54,806 nt of DNA from Candidatus Sericytochromatia bacterium S15B-MN24 CBMW_12 (GCA_002083825.1 DAZV01000016.1:17696-72501); one strand, 5' to 3'. Positions 24,845 through 33,736 are shown, counted from the stretch's first letter. The notes: generated by a model from the sequence alone, not told the origin. Numbers and translations are program-made.

Positions 24845-25450
24845 ATGCGAAAAATCGATCCCGAGCGGCAACGAGCAAAGCGACGCCAGATCATCGAAGC
24901 GGCAGGGACCTGTTTTGCTCGCCGCGGCTTCCACGCCACCACCACCGCCGAGATCTGCGCCGCCGCAGGCATGAGCCCGGGCAACCTCTTCCACTACTTC
25001 GACAGCAAAAACGCGATCATCGAAGCGATCGTCGAGGAAGAGCGGCGCGACACGGCTGCCTACTTCGCCGAACTCGGCACGGCGCCGGACCCGTTCGACG
25101 CGCTTCTCGGGTTCCTCGACGTCGTCATGGCGCTGGCCGCCGACGAGACCTACTCCCGTCTGACGCTGGAGATTGCCGCCGAGGCCATGCGGAATCCGGC
25201 CATCGGCGCTCTGACGGCCGCAAACGACGCCGAGACGCGCGCCGCGATCGCCGCGCTCCTGCGCGCGGCCATGACGCACGGCCGAGTCGACGCCGATCTC
25301 GATCCGGAGCAGGCGGCGACTTGGATCGCCGCCCTCATCGATGGCGTCTTCTCACGACTCGCCGTCGATCCGAGCTTCGCGCCGGAGCGGGAGAAGCCGA
25401 TGCTTCGCCTCATCGTGAGTCGCTTCCTAAGCTCCCGGCGGCCGGTATGA
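24845..25450 (+). CDS. TetR-family transcriptional repressor
   Basis: A 201-aa protein. The N-terminal HTH is at about 12-58 (IIEAAGTCFARRGFHATTTA to SPGNLFHYFDSKNAI). The C-terminal ligand and dimer domain is helical and Ala-rich and does not reveal its ligand. A promoter and an 18-bp palindromic operator precede it, so it probably controls itself and the next gene, whose ATG overlaps its stop (ATGA). It starts with ATG behind GAAGGGAGAAT. Confidence 0.95.
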   Translation: MRKIDPERQRAKRRQIIEAAGTCFARRGFHATTTAEICAAAGMSPGNLFHYFDSKNAIIEAIVEEERRDTAAYFAELGTAPDPFDALLGFLDVVMALAADETYSRLTLEIAAEAMRNPAIGALTAANDAETRAAIAALLRAAMTHGRVDADLDPEQAATWIAALIDGVFSRLAVDPSFAPEREKPMLRLIVSRFLSSRRPV

Positions 25451-26682
25451 CGGCCGCAGGCACGATGCCGGGGCATCCCCTTCCGAACAGAGCCGACGGC
25501 GAACGGCAATCACTCCTCGACGCGTTGCGCGGTTTCGCCTTGCTCGGCATCCTGATCGTCAACATCACCGCCTTCGCATCGCCCTTCTACGGACTAGGGA
25601 TCCCCGATCCGATGGCCCAGTCCTCCGTCGGTCACGCCGTGTCGTTCGTGATCGCGTTCCTGTTTGAAACCAAGTTCTATCTGCTGTTTTCTTTCCTGTT
25701 CGGCTACAGTTTCACCTTGCAGATGCAATCAGCGGAACGGGACGGAAAGCCGTTCGTGCCGCGCATCTTGCGGCGGCTGGCGGGGCTGTGGGTGATCGGC
25801 CTCCTGCATGCCGTGCTGCTGTATCACGGCGACATTCTCACGACTTACGCCGCGATGGGCGTCGTGCTGCTGCTGCTGCGCAAGCAAACCGGGAAATTCC
25901 TGGGGCGCTTGGCCATCTGCCTAGTGGTCTCGACCGCCACGCTGTGGGCTGGGATCAGCATCCTGGATGTGCTTGATCCCACGAAGGCAGACCATGGAGC
26001 CGTTTTGGCGAAGGCGGCAGCGGCACTGTCAGCCTATCGGGGGACACCGGCAAGCGTGGTCGCCCGACACCTTCATGAATTCACTCAGGTCTGGGTCGTG
26101 ATTGGGCTGATGCAGGCACCCACGGCGCTGGCCATGTTCCTCGTCGGCCTCGTCGCCGGCCGGCGCAAACTTTTTGCGCGGGTCGAGGCCCACCGCCCCC
26201 TGTTCCGACGGCTACTTCTCGGCGGCATAGCCATCGGCCTGCCGAGCGCGGCATTCTACGCCTATACGTCAGTCCATCTAATAGGTACGCCCTGGGAACT
26301 CCTCGGGCTGTCGCTCAGCCTGCTGACCGCGCCGCTCCTGACCGGTGGGTACGCAGGCGGCATGATGCTGCTGTTCCAAACCCGGTCCGGCCGGAAGCTC
26401 GCGGGGCTGCTCGCACCGGCGGGCCGGATGGCGCTCTCCAACTATCTGCTGCAATCGCTCGCCTGCGCCCTGATTTTTTTCGCCTACGGTTTCCGGCTCA
26501 TGGGCCAGGTCACGCCGCTCGCAGGATTCGTGTCGGCCTTCGCCATCTTCGCCGTCCAGCTGATCTTCAGCCGCTGGTGGATGACCCGTTTCGCCTATGG
26601 ACCGCTGGAATGGCTGCTCCGCGCCTTCACCAACCTGCGGCTTCCGCCGCTCCGCCAAAGACGAGGGAATCACGGAAGCTGA
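25447..26682 (+). CDS. DUF418 multi-pass membrane protein
   Basis: A 411-aa membrane protein with about nine hydrophobic segments. The N-terminal LLDALRGFALLGILIVN (about 20-36) and the KFYLLFSFLFGYSF segment are typical of the DUF418/YeiB family. The C-terminal DUF418 part ends with RMALSNYLLQS and a basic tail. Members are linked to acyltransferase-like or transport roles but none is settled. Co-transcribed with, and translationally coupled to, the TetR gene, so it is likely the regulator's target: an inducible membrane function, possibly stress or efflux related. Confidence 0.9.
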   Translation: MTAAGTMPGHPLPNRADGERQSLLDALRGFALLGILIVNITAFASPFYGLGIPDPMAQSSVGHAVSFVIAFLFETKFYLLFSFLFGYSFTLQMQSAERDGKPFVPRILRRLAGLWVIGLLHAVLLYHGDILTTYAAMGVVLLLLRKQTGKFLGRLAICLVVSTATLWAGISILDVLDPTKADHGAVLAKAAAALSAYRGTPASVVARHLHEFTQVWVVIGLMQAPTALAMFLVGLVAGRRKLFARVEAHRPLFRRLLLGGIAIGLPSAAFYAYTSVHLIGTPWELLGLSLSLLTAPLLTGGYAGGMMLLFQTRSGRKLAGLLAPAGRMALSNYLLQSLACALIFFAYGFRLMGQVTPLAGFVSAFAIFAVQLIFSRWWMTRFAYGPLEWLLRAFTNLRLPPLRQRRGNHGS

Positions 26683-26723
26683 AGCGGCAATGAGCCGATT
26701 TCGGAGCCGCAGTCCGCTTGAAA

Positions 26724-26760
26724 CCAAAAATCCCCCCCCAAGCAATCGGCCTGGGGGGGG
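26724..26760 (-). terminator. Intrinsic terminator for the gene at 26772
   Basis: C8/G8 arms with an extra GC pair and an AATCG loop (26732-26760) are followed on the minus strand by ATTTTTGG. It may also stop the DUF418 operon from the other side. Confidence 0.85.
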
Positions 26761-26771
26761 GTGAAAGCGAC

Positions 26772-27077
26772 CTAGACCGCGACAGGCAGCGTCATGGCCT
26801 TGGCGTCGAGCGCATCCAGCAACTTCGTCGCCCCTTCGGTGGTGCAAGCCGCGAAGACGACGTCTTCACCGACTCCCATCCGCTCGGCCAGATCCCGGAA
26901 CACCTGCCGACGCTCGGCCATCCGGCGATGGTACTGCAGCGCCGTCACCGCCTCGTCGGGAGGAAAGCGGCGCGTCGCTTCCTCGAACGTCGTCTCCGCG
27001 CGATCCGCCAGCTCTCCGTAAAGCTCCTGGTAGGTGATCCCGAGCTCCGGCGATACAAACGACAGGATCTTGCGCAT
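26772..27077 (-). CDS. Small helical protein of unknown function
   Basis: A 101-aa protein. The ATG at 27077 is chosen for GGGAGA upstream and the compact product it gives. It is highly charged and helical, with no signal peptide. Its middle segment ALQYHRRMAERRQVFRDLAERMGVGEDVVF may pack as two helices. The family is not recognised. It ends at a clear terminator. The gene upstream on the same strand stops 140 nt away. Confidence 0.6.
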   Translation of the reverse strand: MRKILSFVSPELGITYQELYGELADRAETTFEEATRRFPPDEAVTALQYHRRMAERRQVFRDLAERMGVGEDVVFAACTTEGATKLLDALDAKAMTLPVAV

Positions 27078-27218
27078 GAGGCGTCTCCCTTTCAGGTGAA
27101 CGGATTGAAGGTTAAACGAACGTGATGGACTTAAGCTTCCAATAACCTTATAGGCGCAGTTCCGCAGAAACTTGCGGGACTCCTCCACTCTCCTCCTCCA
27201 CGGGGGACGAGAGGTGCC

Positions 27219-27707
27219 TCAGCGGGTCAGAGTCTCCACCAGCCGCTCGTACTCCGCCTCGAGCGAGGCGTCCATGCCCAGCATGAAGCGGCGAATGACG
27301 GCGTGGACCGGGAAGAACTCCATCCCTAGCCGCTCGAAGCTCAGGCTGACATGCTCCGCATCGGCGCGAATCACCCACTGGCCGCCGAGCGCGTTGCGGA
27401 TCAGCTCACCGAGGTAAGCTCCCCAGCCGAGTGCGATCAGGGCGAGTTCTTCCTCGGTAGCAGGCTGTTCATTCCAACCCTCCGCCAAAAGGTCGAAAGT
27501 CGCGAAGTCGTCTTCGCTCTCGCTCAGCGGCGCCTCGAAGCTGGCATGGATCTCGGCGAGCGTATCGTCTGCCTGATCGGCCAGCTCGTTCGCACGTTGC
27601 AGCCAGGCTGCTCCTTCGCGCTCTCCAGCGCCGAACAGCGCCTCCGCTTGAGCACGCTCCAGCAGCGTGGGAATCTTGGCGACGGCGGCTTGAATGTCAT
27701 CGGTCAT
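27219..27707 (-). CDS. Acidic protein of unknown function
   Basis: A 162-aa acidic cytoplasmic protein starting at ATG 27707, with a weak GGAGCC upstream. The N-terminal half is an Ala/Glu-rich helix region. The C-terminal LALIALGWGAYLGELIRNAL, a Trp strand (QWVI) and FFPVHAVIRRFMLG resemble small DUF3806-type domains found in many bacterial genes of unknown role. That resemblance is only suggestive. Its leader contains a degenerate AT-rich repeat (27720-27815). Confidence 0.65.
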   Translation of the reverse strand: MTDDIQAAVAKIPTLLERAQAEALFGAGEREGAAWLQRANELADQADDTLAEIHASFEAPLSESEDDFATFDLLAEGWNEQPATEEELALIALGWGAYLGELIRNALGGQWVIRADAEHVSLSFERLGMEFFPVHAVIRRFMLGMDASLEAEYERLVETLTR

Positions 27708-27719
27708 GGGGATTATGGC

Positions 27720-27815
27720 TCCTGGAATCAATAAGTAAGTCATCAGACAAGTAAGTAGGTCGACAGGCGGATAAATCAATAAGCAGATAGACTGATAAGT
27801 AAATCGTGGCGAACG
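27720..27815. repeat. Degenerate AT-rich repeat
   Basis: Many variants of ATAAGTAAGT / ATAAATCA / CAGAC recur irregularly over about 95 bp between the GT9 gene and the acidic-protein gene. Its composition is unlike the surrounding GC-rich DNA. Confidence 0.6.
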
Positions 27816-27857
27816 GTTGGCCGGCTAGGGGGATAGGTGAGCGGCCCCGGAAATCAC

Positions 27858-28994
27858 CTAGTGGGCCGTCGCGTCGACGGAATCCGAGCGCTTGGCGGGC
27901 AGGACGCGTCGGACCGCTTGTTCGACCAGGTCCACCGAGAGGTCCTTCATGCAGCTGAGCGCCTCGCAACTGGTCTGACGACGGTCCCATAGACATGGCC
28001 GGCATTCGAGCCCCGAGACATGAACGGCCTGGTGAACGGTTCCCTCGGGCAGCAATTTCTTGGGATCGGTGGGACCAAACAAGGCCACGGTGGGCCTCCC
28101 TACGGCGATCCCCAGGTGCATGGGGGCGGAATCGACGGCCACCAGGACGCTTGCTTGCTCGATCAAGGCCGCCAGCTGGCCCAGGCCCTTGGTTTTCCCG
28201 TAAGCATCAATGAAAAAAGAGCCGCTGGCGCCGATAAACGAGCCGCTGGCGCCAGTGACGCTCGGCTGGGTCGCCAGCTTCTTGCGGATGGCCTCGATCG
28301 TCTCTTCGTCATCCGGCCCGCCGGCGATCATCACCCTCACGCCCGCCGCATCGAGCCGGCGCGCGAGTTCCGCCCATTTCTCGCTTTCCCAGCTCTTGAG
28401 GAAGCCCTTGAGGACGCTCAGTCGGCTACAGCCGGGATGCAGCATGACCACGGCTTCGCCGGGTTGGATGGCCTGCTCGGACATGAAGTCCTTGGCCCAT
28501 TGGCGATCGCTCGGGGCGATCGCCACCTGCGGCAGCCGGTTCGGGCTCGGCACCCAGTCCCGGATCAGATCGTAGTACATGTCGGCCGCGTACTGCTGCT
28601 TCTTGAGCGGCGCCTGGTAAGTGAGAAGCCGGGCGGTCTTGCTCGCGCCGTAGCCCGCCCGGTAGCGCGCACCGGTCAGCCAGAGCAGAACCGGCACCAG
28701 GGCCGAGCCGCCGGACGAAATGGCCAGGTCGAACTTCCGCTTGCGCAGCTCTCCGACCAGGGCCATCAACTCGGCGGGACCGGGCTTGGCCTTGATATCG
28801 AAGGTGAGCACCTCGTCGATGGCGGGATTGAAGGCACCGATGCCCGAGCAGCGAGGCTCCACCAGCATGGTGATCCGGGAGTTGGGATAGGTCTCGCGCA
28901 GGCCCTGGATCACGGGGAAGAACAGAATCTCGTCGCCGATCCCGCCGAAGTTGATGGCGAGGATCCGCTGGATCGAGGAATCGGTGGGGATCAT
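27858..28994 (-). CDS. GT9-family heptosyltransferase-like glycosyltransferase
   Basis: A 378-aa ADP-heptose:LPS heptosyltransferase (GT9) relative. FGGIGDEILFFPV (16-28) is the N-terminal donor/acceptor motif. MLHPGCS and the VDSAPMHLGIAVGRPTVALFG signature (from 287) with D288 form the C-terminal nucleotide-sugar site. Residues 248-261 are a duplicated heptapeptide (GASGSFI, GASGSFF) made by a 21-bp repeat and lie in a surface loop before the last Rossmann helix. ATG overlaps the stop of the IctB-like gene (ATGA), GGGAGA upstream. It probably adds a sugar to a lipid-linked glycan together with its operon partners. Confidence 0.9.
   Translation of the reverse strand: MIPTDSSIQRILAINFGGIGDEILFFPVIQGLRETYPNSRITMLVEPRCSGIGAFNPAIDEVLTFDIKAKPGPAELMALVGELRKRKFDLAISSGGSALVPVLLWLTGARYRAGYGASKTARLLTYQAPLKKQQYAADMYYDLIRDWVPSPNRLPQVAIAPSDRQWAKDFMSEQAIQPGEAVVMLHPGCSRLSVLKGFLKSWESEKWAELARRLDAAGVRVMIAGGPDDEETIEAIRKKLATQPSVTGASGSFIGASGSFFIDAYGKTKGLGQLAALIEQASVLVAVDSAPMHLGIAVGRPTVALFGPTDPKKLLPEGTVHQAVHVSGLECRPCLWDRRQTSCEALSCMKDLSVDLVEQAVRRVLPAKRSDSVDATAH
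28219..28253 (-). repeat. In-frame 21-bp repeat pair inside the GT9 gene
   Basis: GAGCCGCTGGCGCC at 28219-28232 and 28240-28253. The core GCCGCTGGCGCC is the one in the 79-bp repeats. Confidence 0.85.
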
Positions 28995-30454
28995 GAGCGT
29001 TCTCCCTGAGCTGCCACGGGCAGGCGAATGATGAGGGCCAGCACCAGCCAGAACAGGATCTGGACGCTGGGGCGATAAAAGACGGTGTCCACCAGGCCGT
29101 GGATCATCAGGCCCAGAAGGGCGGCGATCGCCGCGATGGCCCAAGGACGCGCCTCTCCCCGAAGGGCATGGAAGAAGCTGCGCGCGATGGCGGCCAAGAC
29201 GAACCAAAGGTAGGCCAGGAGACCGAAGATCCCGGTTTCGACCGCGACCTCCAGGAAGATATTATACGCCCCCAGGGCCTCGAAGCCGGAGATCATGTAG
29301 AGCCCGTAGACCTTCTGGAAGGTCTCGTTGCCGATGCCGACGCCCGCCCACCAGGAATCTCGAAGCATGGCGAGAACACCCAGCCAGACGTTCATGCGGA
29401 AGGAGTTGGAGGAATGATCCCGGGTCGCGAACATGCTCGCGAGGCGCTGTTGCAGGACGGGGGAGTCCATGAAGACGTAGATGCCGCCTCCGACGACGAG
29501 CAAGGCAACGACTGCCAGAGCCAGCTTGAGCCGCCAATCCCGCTTGATGATGGGCCAAACCCAGACCATGGCGGCGACGGCGAGGACGGCGATCTCCACG
29601 GCGAGGGCCAGCCAGGCTCCCCGCGAGTAGGTGAAATACAGGCACGCGCTTCCCGCCACCACGGTGGCGAAGGCAAGTCCCTTGAGCCAGTAGCTGCGAA
29701 AAGCCACGACGCCGGCAGCCGCGAGCGGAAGGATGGGAATCAGGTAGCCGCCCAGCAAGTTGGGGTTGAGCAGGGTTCCGTAGACGCGGGTCAGCTGGAT
29801 CTCGGACTCGGCGTCATCCCAGAGCGCCAGCGGAGGCACGTCGATCGTCCACTGGTAGACACCGTAGACGGACTGCACGAGCGCCGCCAGCAAGAGCGAG
29901 GCCAATATCGGAGCCCAGGCTCCTTTGCGGCCGAGCGCGCCGCGGAACGCGAAGAAGGCCATCCAGAAGACGACGAGTTTGGAGACCCCCTTGAGGCTCA
30001 GCACGAGGTACGGCGAGAAGGCCGCCGCCACGAGCGTGAGGGCCACCATCACCATGAAAGGGACGTCGAGCGCGTTGTGGTCCCGGTCCATCGGCGGATG
30101 GGTCAAGGCCTTGAACACGTAGGCCGCGAAGGCCAAGAGCACCAGGAGGGCGTTCAGGCCGGTGCCGACGTAGGGAGAGGCCAAGAGCAAGAGGCAGACG
30201 CTCAGCACCGCGAAGGTCGGCGCCAGCCGGGCGGCCCAGGAAGAGGCCAGGAAGGGTTGAAGGAATTGACCCGCGCCTCCGCGGAAGGCACGAAGCATGC
30301 GAACCGGCAAGGACGCGCGCAGGGTGTCGGACCATGCGCCCTCGCACGTCATCATGCCCAGGAACGCCATGACCGAGATCAGCCAGGCGGGTGCACTCGT
30401 GGCCGGAGGTACGGATATCCCTCCAAGCGGAAAGCGTTCGGGATGGCTGGCCAT
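28991..30454 (-). CDS. O-antigen ligase / IctB-family membrane protein
   Basis: A 487-aa protein with about ten membrane spans. Segments LLNPNLLGGYLIPILP, LYFTYSRGAWLAL and GVGIGNETFQKVYGLYM, then AYNIFLEVAVETGIFGLLAYLW, are the IctB/Wzy_C pattern. IctB is a cyanobacterial name (once called a bicarbonate transporter); the fold is that of O-antigen ligases and polymerases. With GT9 and heptose genes beside it, glycan ligation is the likely role. The ATG directly follows the DUF4330 stop (TAG-ATG). The GT9 gene starts within its stop. Confidence 0.9.
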   Translation of the reverse strand: MASHPERFPLGGISVPPATSAPAWLISVMAFLGMMTCEGAWSDTLRASLPVRMLRAFRGGAGQFLQPFLASSWAARLAPTFAVLSVCLLLLASPYVGTGLNALLVLLAFAAYVFKALTHPPMDRDHNALDVPFMVMVALTLVAAAFSPYLVLSLKGVSKLVVFWMAFFAFRGALGRKGAWAPILASLLLAALVQSVYGVYQWTIDVPPLALWDDAESEIQLTRVYGTLLNPNLLGGYLIPILPLAAAGVVAFRSYWLKGLAFATVVAGSACLYFTYSRGAWLALAVEIAVLAVAAMVWVWPIIKRDWRLKLALAVVALLVVGGGIYVFMDSPVLQQRLASMFATRDHSSNSFRMNVWLGVLAMLRDSWWAGVGIGNETFQKVYGLYMISGFEALGAYNIFLEVAVETGIFGLLAYLWFVLAAIARSFFHALRGEARPWAIAAIAALLGLMIHGLVDTVFYRPSVQILFWLVLALIIRLPVAAQGERS

Positions 30455-30967
30455 CTAGAGCTTGGGCTGCTCGACGACGCGAACGTCCACGATGGAGCCG
30501 CGCAGGCGATACTTGAAGCCTTCGATCTCGATCGGCACTCCGACCTTGATCTTCTGACCGCCCATGATGACGGCGTCATCGGTGAACTGCGCCTTTTCCC
30601 TCAGGGTCAGGACCACGTCCTTGCCGTAGGGTTCGGAGGGATCCGGATAGGCCTTCACGCCACCGGGAGCGGGCATGGTGATCATCCTGGGGGTGACCTT
30701 GACGCTCACGATCTTCAGGGAGGCGTGAGGCTGGTTGCGAATGGTGATGAAGGTCTTGTCGCCCACCTTGAACATGCCCGGGTCAGCCATCGATCCGCGG
30801 AAAAAGAGGTCGATCTCCGCGGTTCCCTCGCCCTTGAGCACCTGGTTGACTCCCGCGTTCCCGGTGCGAGCCAGAACCACGCCCGTCATGGAAACGAAAA
30901 CCACCAGCAATAGAAGCAGGTCGAGAATGTTGACCCGTCCGAAAAGCTTGCCTTGCGCGTCGATCAA
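30455..30967 (-). CDS. DUF4330 protein with one membrane anchor
   Basis: A 170-aa protein. TTG at 30967 is chosen because GGAAGAGGG lies 7 nt upstream and the product then opens LIDAQGKLFGRVNILDLLLL, the usual N-terminus of DUF4330. One hydrophobic segment (about 12-35) anchors it. The rest is a beta-rich outer domain. The family is common in Cyanobacteria and its role is unknown. It sits directly before the ligase gene. Confidence 0.85.
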   Translation of the reverse strand: MIDAQGKLFGRVNILDLLLLLVVFVSMTGVVLARTGNAGVNQVLKGEGTAEIDLFFRGSMADPGMFKVGDKTFITIRNQPHASLKIVSVKVTPRMITMPAPGGVKAYPDPSEPYGKDVVLTLREKAQFTDDAVIMGGQKIKVGVPIEIEGFKYRLRGSIVDVRVVEQPKL

Positions 30968-31110
30968 ATTGGAACCCTCTTCCTGCACTTCATGACTCGC
31001 TTTCCCCGGGGGCATTGGCCTCGACTGGGGAAACCCATTGATTTTGACGAGAATCGGCCCGCTTGGCAAGAGCGACTGAGGCGCTCAGAAAGCGTCGCAG
31101 GCCGACATGA

Positions 31111-31584
31111 TCACCCCAGGGACTTGATCCGCGCGACCAGGCTAGTGGTAGAACGGCCTTCGACGAACGGAAGAACCCGGACCTCGCCGCCCAGCGCGCG
31201 AACCAGGGGGGTTTCGGGAATGGCGTCCGGCTGATAGTCGCCGCCCTTCACGTAGAGGGTGGGGCGAACGGCCTTGATGGCCTCATCCGCCGTGGCCTCG
31301 TCGAAGATGAGCACGTGATCGACGCATTCGAGGGCCGCCAGGAGTTCAGCGCGCTCGTCCTGAGGCAGGATAGGGCGGCTGGGACCTTTGAGGCCCTGTA
31401 CCGAGGCGTCGGAGTTGAGGCCGAGCACGAGGCGATCGCCAAGCGCCCGCGCCGCCTGCAAGTACCGGGTATGCCCCACGTGAAGCAAATCGAAGCACCC
31501 GTTCGTAAAGACCGTCGTCGAACCGTCCTCGGCCCAGGACGCGGCCAGCCGCTCCATCTCGGAGCGCGTCACGATCTTGGTCAC
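31111..31584 (-). CDS. rfaE2: D-glycero-beta-D-manno-heptose-1-phosphate adenylyltransferase
   Basis: A 157-aa nucleotidyltransferase of the cytidylyltransferase fold. It has NGCFDLLHVGH (28-38, HxGH 35-38), and the GRSTTSLV motif corresponds to the SxTxxI region. It makes ADP-heptose from heptose-1-phosphate. The GTG start overlaps the rfaE1 stop (GTGA) with GAGGAGG 10 nt upstream, so the two proteins are coupled. In E. coli they form one fused HldE. Here they are separate. Confidence 0.95.
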   Translation of the reverse strand: MTKIVTRSEMERLAASWAEDGSTTVFTNGCFDLLHVGHTRYLQAARALGDRLVLGLNSDASVQGLKGPSRPILPQDERAELLAALECVDHVLIFDEATADEAIKAVRPTLYVKGGDYQPDAIPETPLVRALGGEVRVLPFVEGRSTTSLVARIKSLG

Positions 31585-32600
31585 CGCTCGAAGACCTCCT
31601 CGGACATGGCCGCGAAGGTTCGCTCCATCTCCTCGACCGTGGTCGTGGAGGTTCCAAACCGGCGGACCACGATCGAAGCCGCCAGGTTGGCCAGGATCGT
31701 CGCCTCGACGTACGAGGCCCCGCCTGCCAGAGCCAGGGTCAAGGTGCCGACCACCGTGTCCCCCGCACCGGTGACGTCGAAGACCTCCGTCCGGTTGAAG
31801 GCTGGGATCTGGTTGATCTCGCCGGAAGCCTCGAAGACCGCGATCCCGTTGCCGCCGCGGGTGATGAGCACCGCCTGCGCCTCGGTCAGCTCCAAGAGGC
31901 GACGTCCGGCACGCTTCAGCGAGTCTTGATCGACGATGGGGAAGCCCACCACCTCCTCGGCCTCGGGCTGGTTGGGGGTCAATGCGGCAACGCCCTTGAA
32001 CACCGACAGGTCGCCCTGAGCGTCCACCGTCACCAGCTTGCCATGGCGCCGAGCCAGATCGAGCGCGGCCGCGACGATGCGCGGAGTCAGCACGCCGTTT
32101 CCGTAGTCCGAGATCAACAAGCCGTCGATCTCGGGGATCCGCTCCTCCAGCACCGCGATCACGGCCGCTTCCAGATCCTCCGACAAGGGCTCATGAGACT
32201 CCCGATCCACCCTGACGATCTGCTGGGTGACCGATTGCTGGGAGGAGGCCGAAATGCGCGTCTTGGTCGTGGTCGGTCGGTCGGGATCGATCACCACGTT
32301 GGAGGTGTCGATGCCGCGTTCGAGCATGACCTGGGCCAGGGTCTCCGCCGAGCCGTCCTCCCCGAAGACCCCGACGGCCTCCACCCTGCCGCCGAGGCTC
32401 GCCATGTTGGCGGCCGCGTTGGCAGCCCCACCGGGAACCACGTCCGTGGCCCGGTGGCGCAGGATGAGCACCGGCGCTTCACGGGAGATGCGAGTGACCT
32501 CGCCGTTGAGGAACTCATCGGCGATCAGGTCGCCTAGCACCAGCACGCGGGTCTTCGAGAACCCCTGAAGGATGCGGGAAAGAGTTTTGGCATTCATCAT
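31581..32600 (-). CDS. rfaE1: D-glycero-beta-D-manno-heptose-7-phosphate kinase
   Basis: A 339-aa PfkB-family kinase. Visible are PGGAANAAANMASLG near the N-terminus, a conserved ISDYGNG, and the DVTGAGDT catalytic loop near the C-terminus. It phosphorylates heptose-7-phosphate at C1 for ADP-heptose synthesis. ATG 32600 (or 32597) lies 4 nt past the prfB stop, with GAGG overlapping that stop. The ADP-heptose pathway implies LPS-type glycans or glycoprotein heptose. Isomerase and phosphatase genes (gmhA/gmhB) are not in the window. Confidence 0.95.
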   Translation of the reverse strand: MMNAKTLSRILQGFSKTRVLVLGDLIADEFLNGEVTRISREAPVLILRHRATDVVPGGAANAAANMASLGGRVEAVGVFGEDGSAETLAQVMLERGIDTSNVVIDPDRPTTTKTRISASSQQSVTQQIVRVDRESHEPLSEDLEAAVIAVLEERIPEIDGLLISDYGNGVLTPRIVAAALDLARRHGKLVTVDAQGDLSVFKGVAALTPNQPEAEEVVGFPIVDQDSLKRAGRRLLELTEAQAVLITRGGNGIAVFEASGEINQIPAFNRTEVFDVTGAGDTVVGTLTLALAGGASYVEATILANLAASIVVRRFGTSTTTVEEMERTFAAMSEEVFER

Positions 32601-32604
32601 TTTG

Positions 32605-33736
32605 TTAATCCTCGACGGCGACGGCCGCCTGCCACTGCCCGCTGGCCTTGGCACGCAGGTAGGCCTCGATGAAGCCATCGAGGTCTCCGTCCATGACGGT
32701 GGCGACGTTCCCGACCTCGTGGCCGGTCCGGTGGTCCTTGACCATCTGGTAGGGATGGAAGACGTAAGAACGAATCTGGTTGCCCCAGGCAGCCTCGGAG
32801 TAGCCTCCGCGCAGCTCCTCGAGCCGCTTGGCATGTTCCTCCTGATGGCGGGCGAAGAGCTTGGCCGTCAGGATCCGCATGGCGGTCTCGCGGTTCTGAT
32901 GCTGAGAGCGCTCGTTCTGGCAGGCCACCACGATGCCGGAAGGCATGTGCGTGATGCGCACCGCCGTCTCGACCTTGTTGACGTTCTGGCCGCCGGCGCC
33001 GCCGGATCGGAAGGTGTCGATCTTGAGATCGGTGGCGTTGATCTCGAGCTCCGCGGCCTCGCCCACCTCGGGGGACACCTCGACCGCGACGAAGGAGGTC
33101 TGGCGCTTGGCGTTGGAGTTGAACGGCGAGATGCGAACCAACCGGTGCACGCCCTTCTCGGCGAGCAGCCGGCCGTAAGCGTACGGACCGGTCACGATGA
33201 TCGTGGCGCTCTTGATTCCCGCTTCTTCGCCGGGGGACATGTCCGCCAGCTCGACCTTGCACTCATGCTTTTCAGCCCAGCGGGTGAACATCCGAAGAAG
33301 CATCTGGGCCCAGTCCTGGGCGTCCGTTCCGCCTGCCCCCGCGTTGATCGAGAGAATCGCGGGGCTCTGGTCGTACTCGCCGCCCAGGAGCTGCTCCATC
33401 TCCCAATCGCCAAGCGTCTGGCGAAGCTGGGACAGTCCAAGCTGGATCTCCGGGAGGACGGAATCATCCGACTCCTCGAGGCCCATCTGGATCAGGACCT
33501 CCAGGTCCTCACCGAGGCGCGTCCAGGTGTCCAGGCGATCGGCCTGAACTTTCACGGCGTTGAGTTCCTGCATGACTTTTTGAGCCGCAGCGGAATCGTT
33601 CCAGAAGTTGGGGTCGAGGGTCTTCCGTTCGAGATCCGCCACCCGTCGATTCAGACGGTCCGGGTCAAAGATGCCTCCGGGCTTCGTCGATACGCATGCG
33701 AAGGGCGCCGAGTTCGGCCTTGCAGTCCTGCAACAT
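32605..33736 (-). CDS. prfB: Peptide chain release factor 2 (programmed +1 frameshift)
   Basis: A 376-aa RF2 releasing peptides at UGA and UAA. The SPF stop-recognition motif is at 203-205 and the catalytic GGQ at 248-250. The ATG at 33736 (AAGGAG 6 nt upstream) opens a 23-codon reading frame ending CTT TGA. A +1 slip continues into the long frame (GAC CCG GAC). This is the classic RF2 autoregulation: low RF2 stalls UGA and favours the shift. Full activity needs the shift, so the gene is intact, not broken. It is followed at once by rfaE1. Confidence 0.97.
33665..33678 (-). promoter_or_regulatory. prfB frameshift site
   Basis: The internal Shine-Dalgarno GGAGG (33678-33674), spacer CAT, then CTT-TGA-C matches the universal RF2 slippery site with the normal 3-nt spacing. 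Confidence 0.96.

Noticed and set aside
33642..33736. prfB as a broken gene because of the in-frame TGA
   Set aside because: The TGA is part of the conserved +1 frameshift site.
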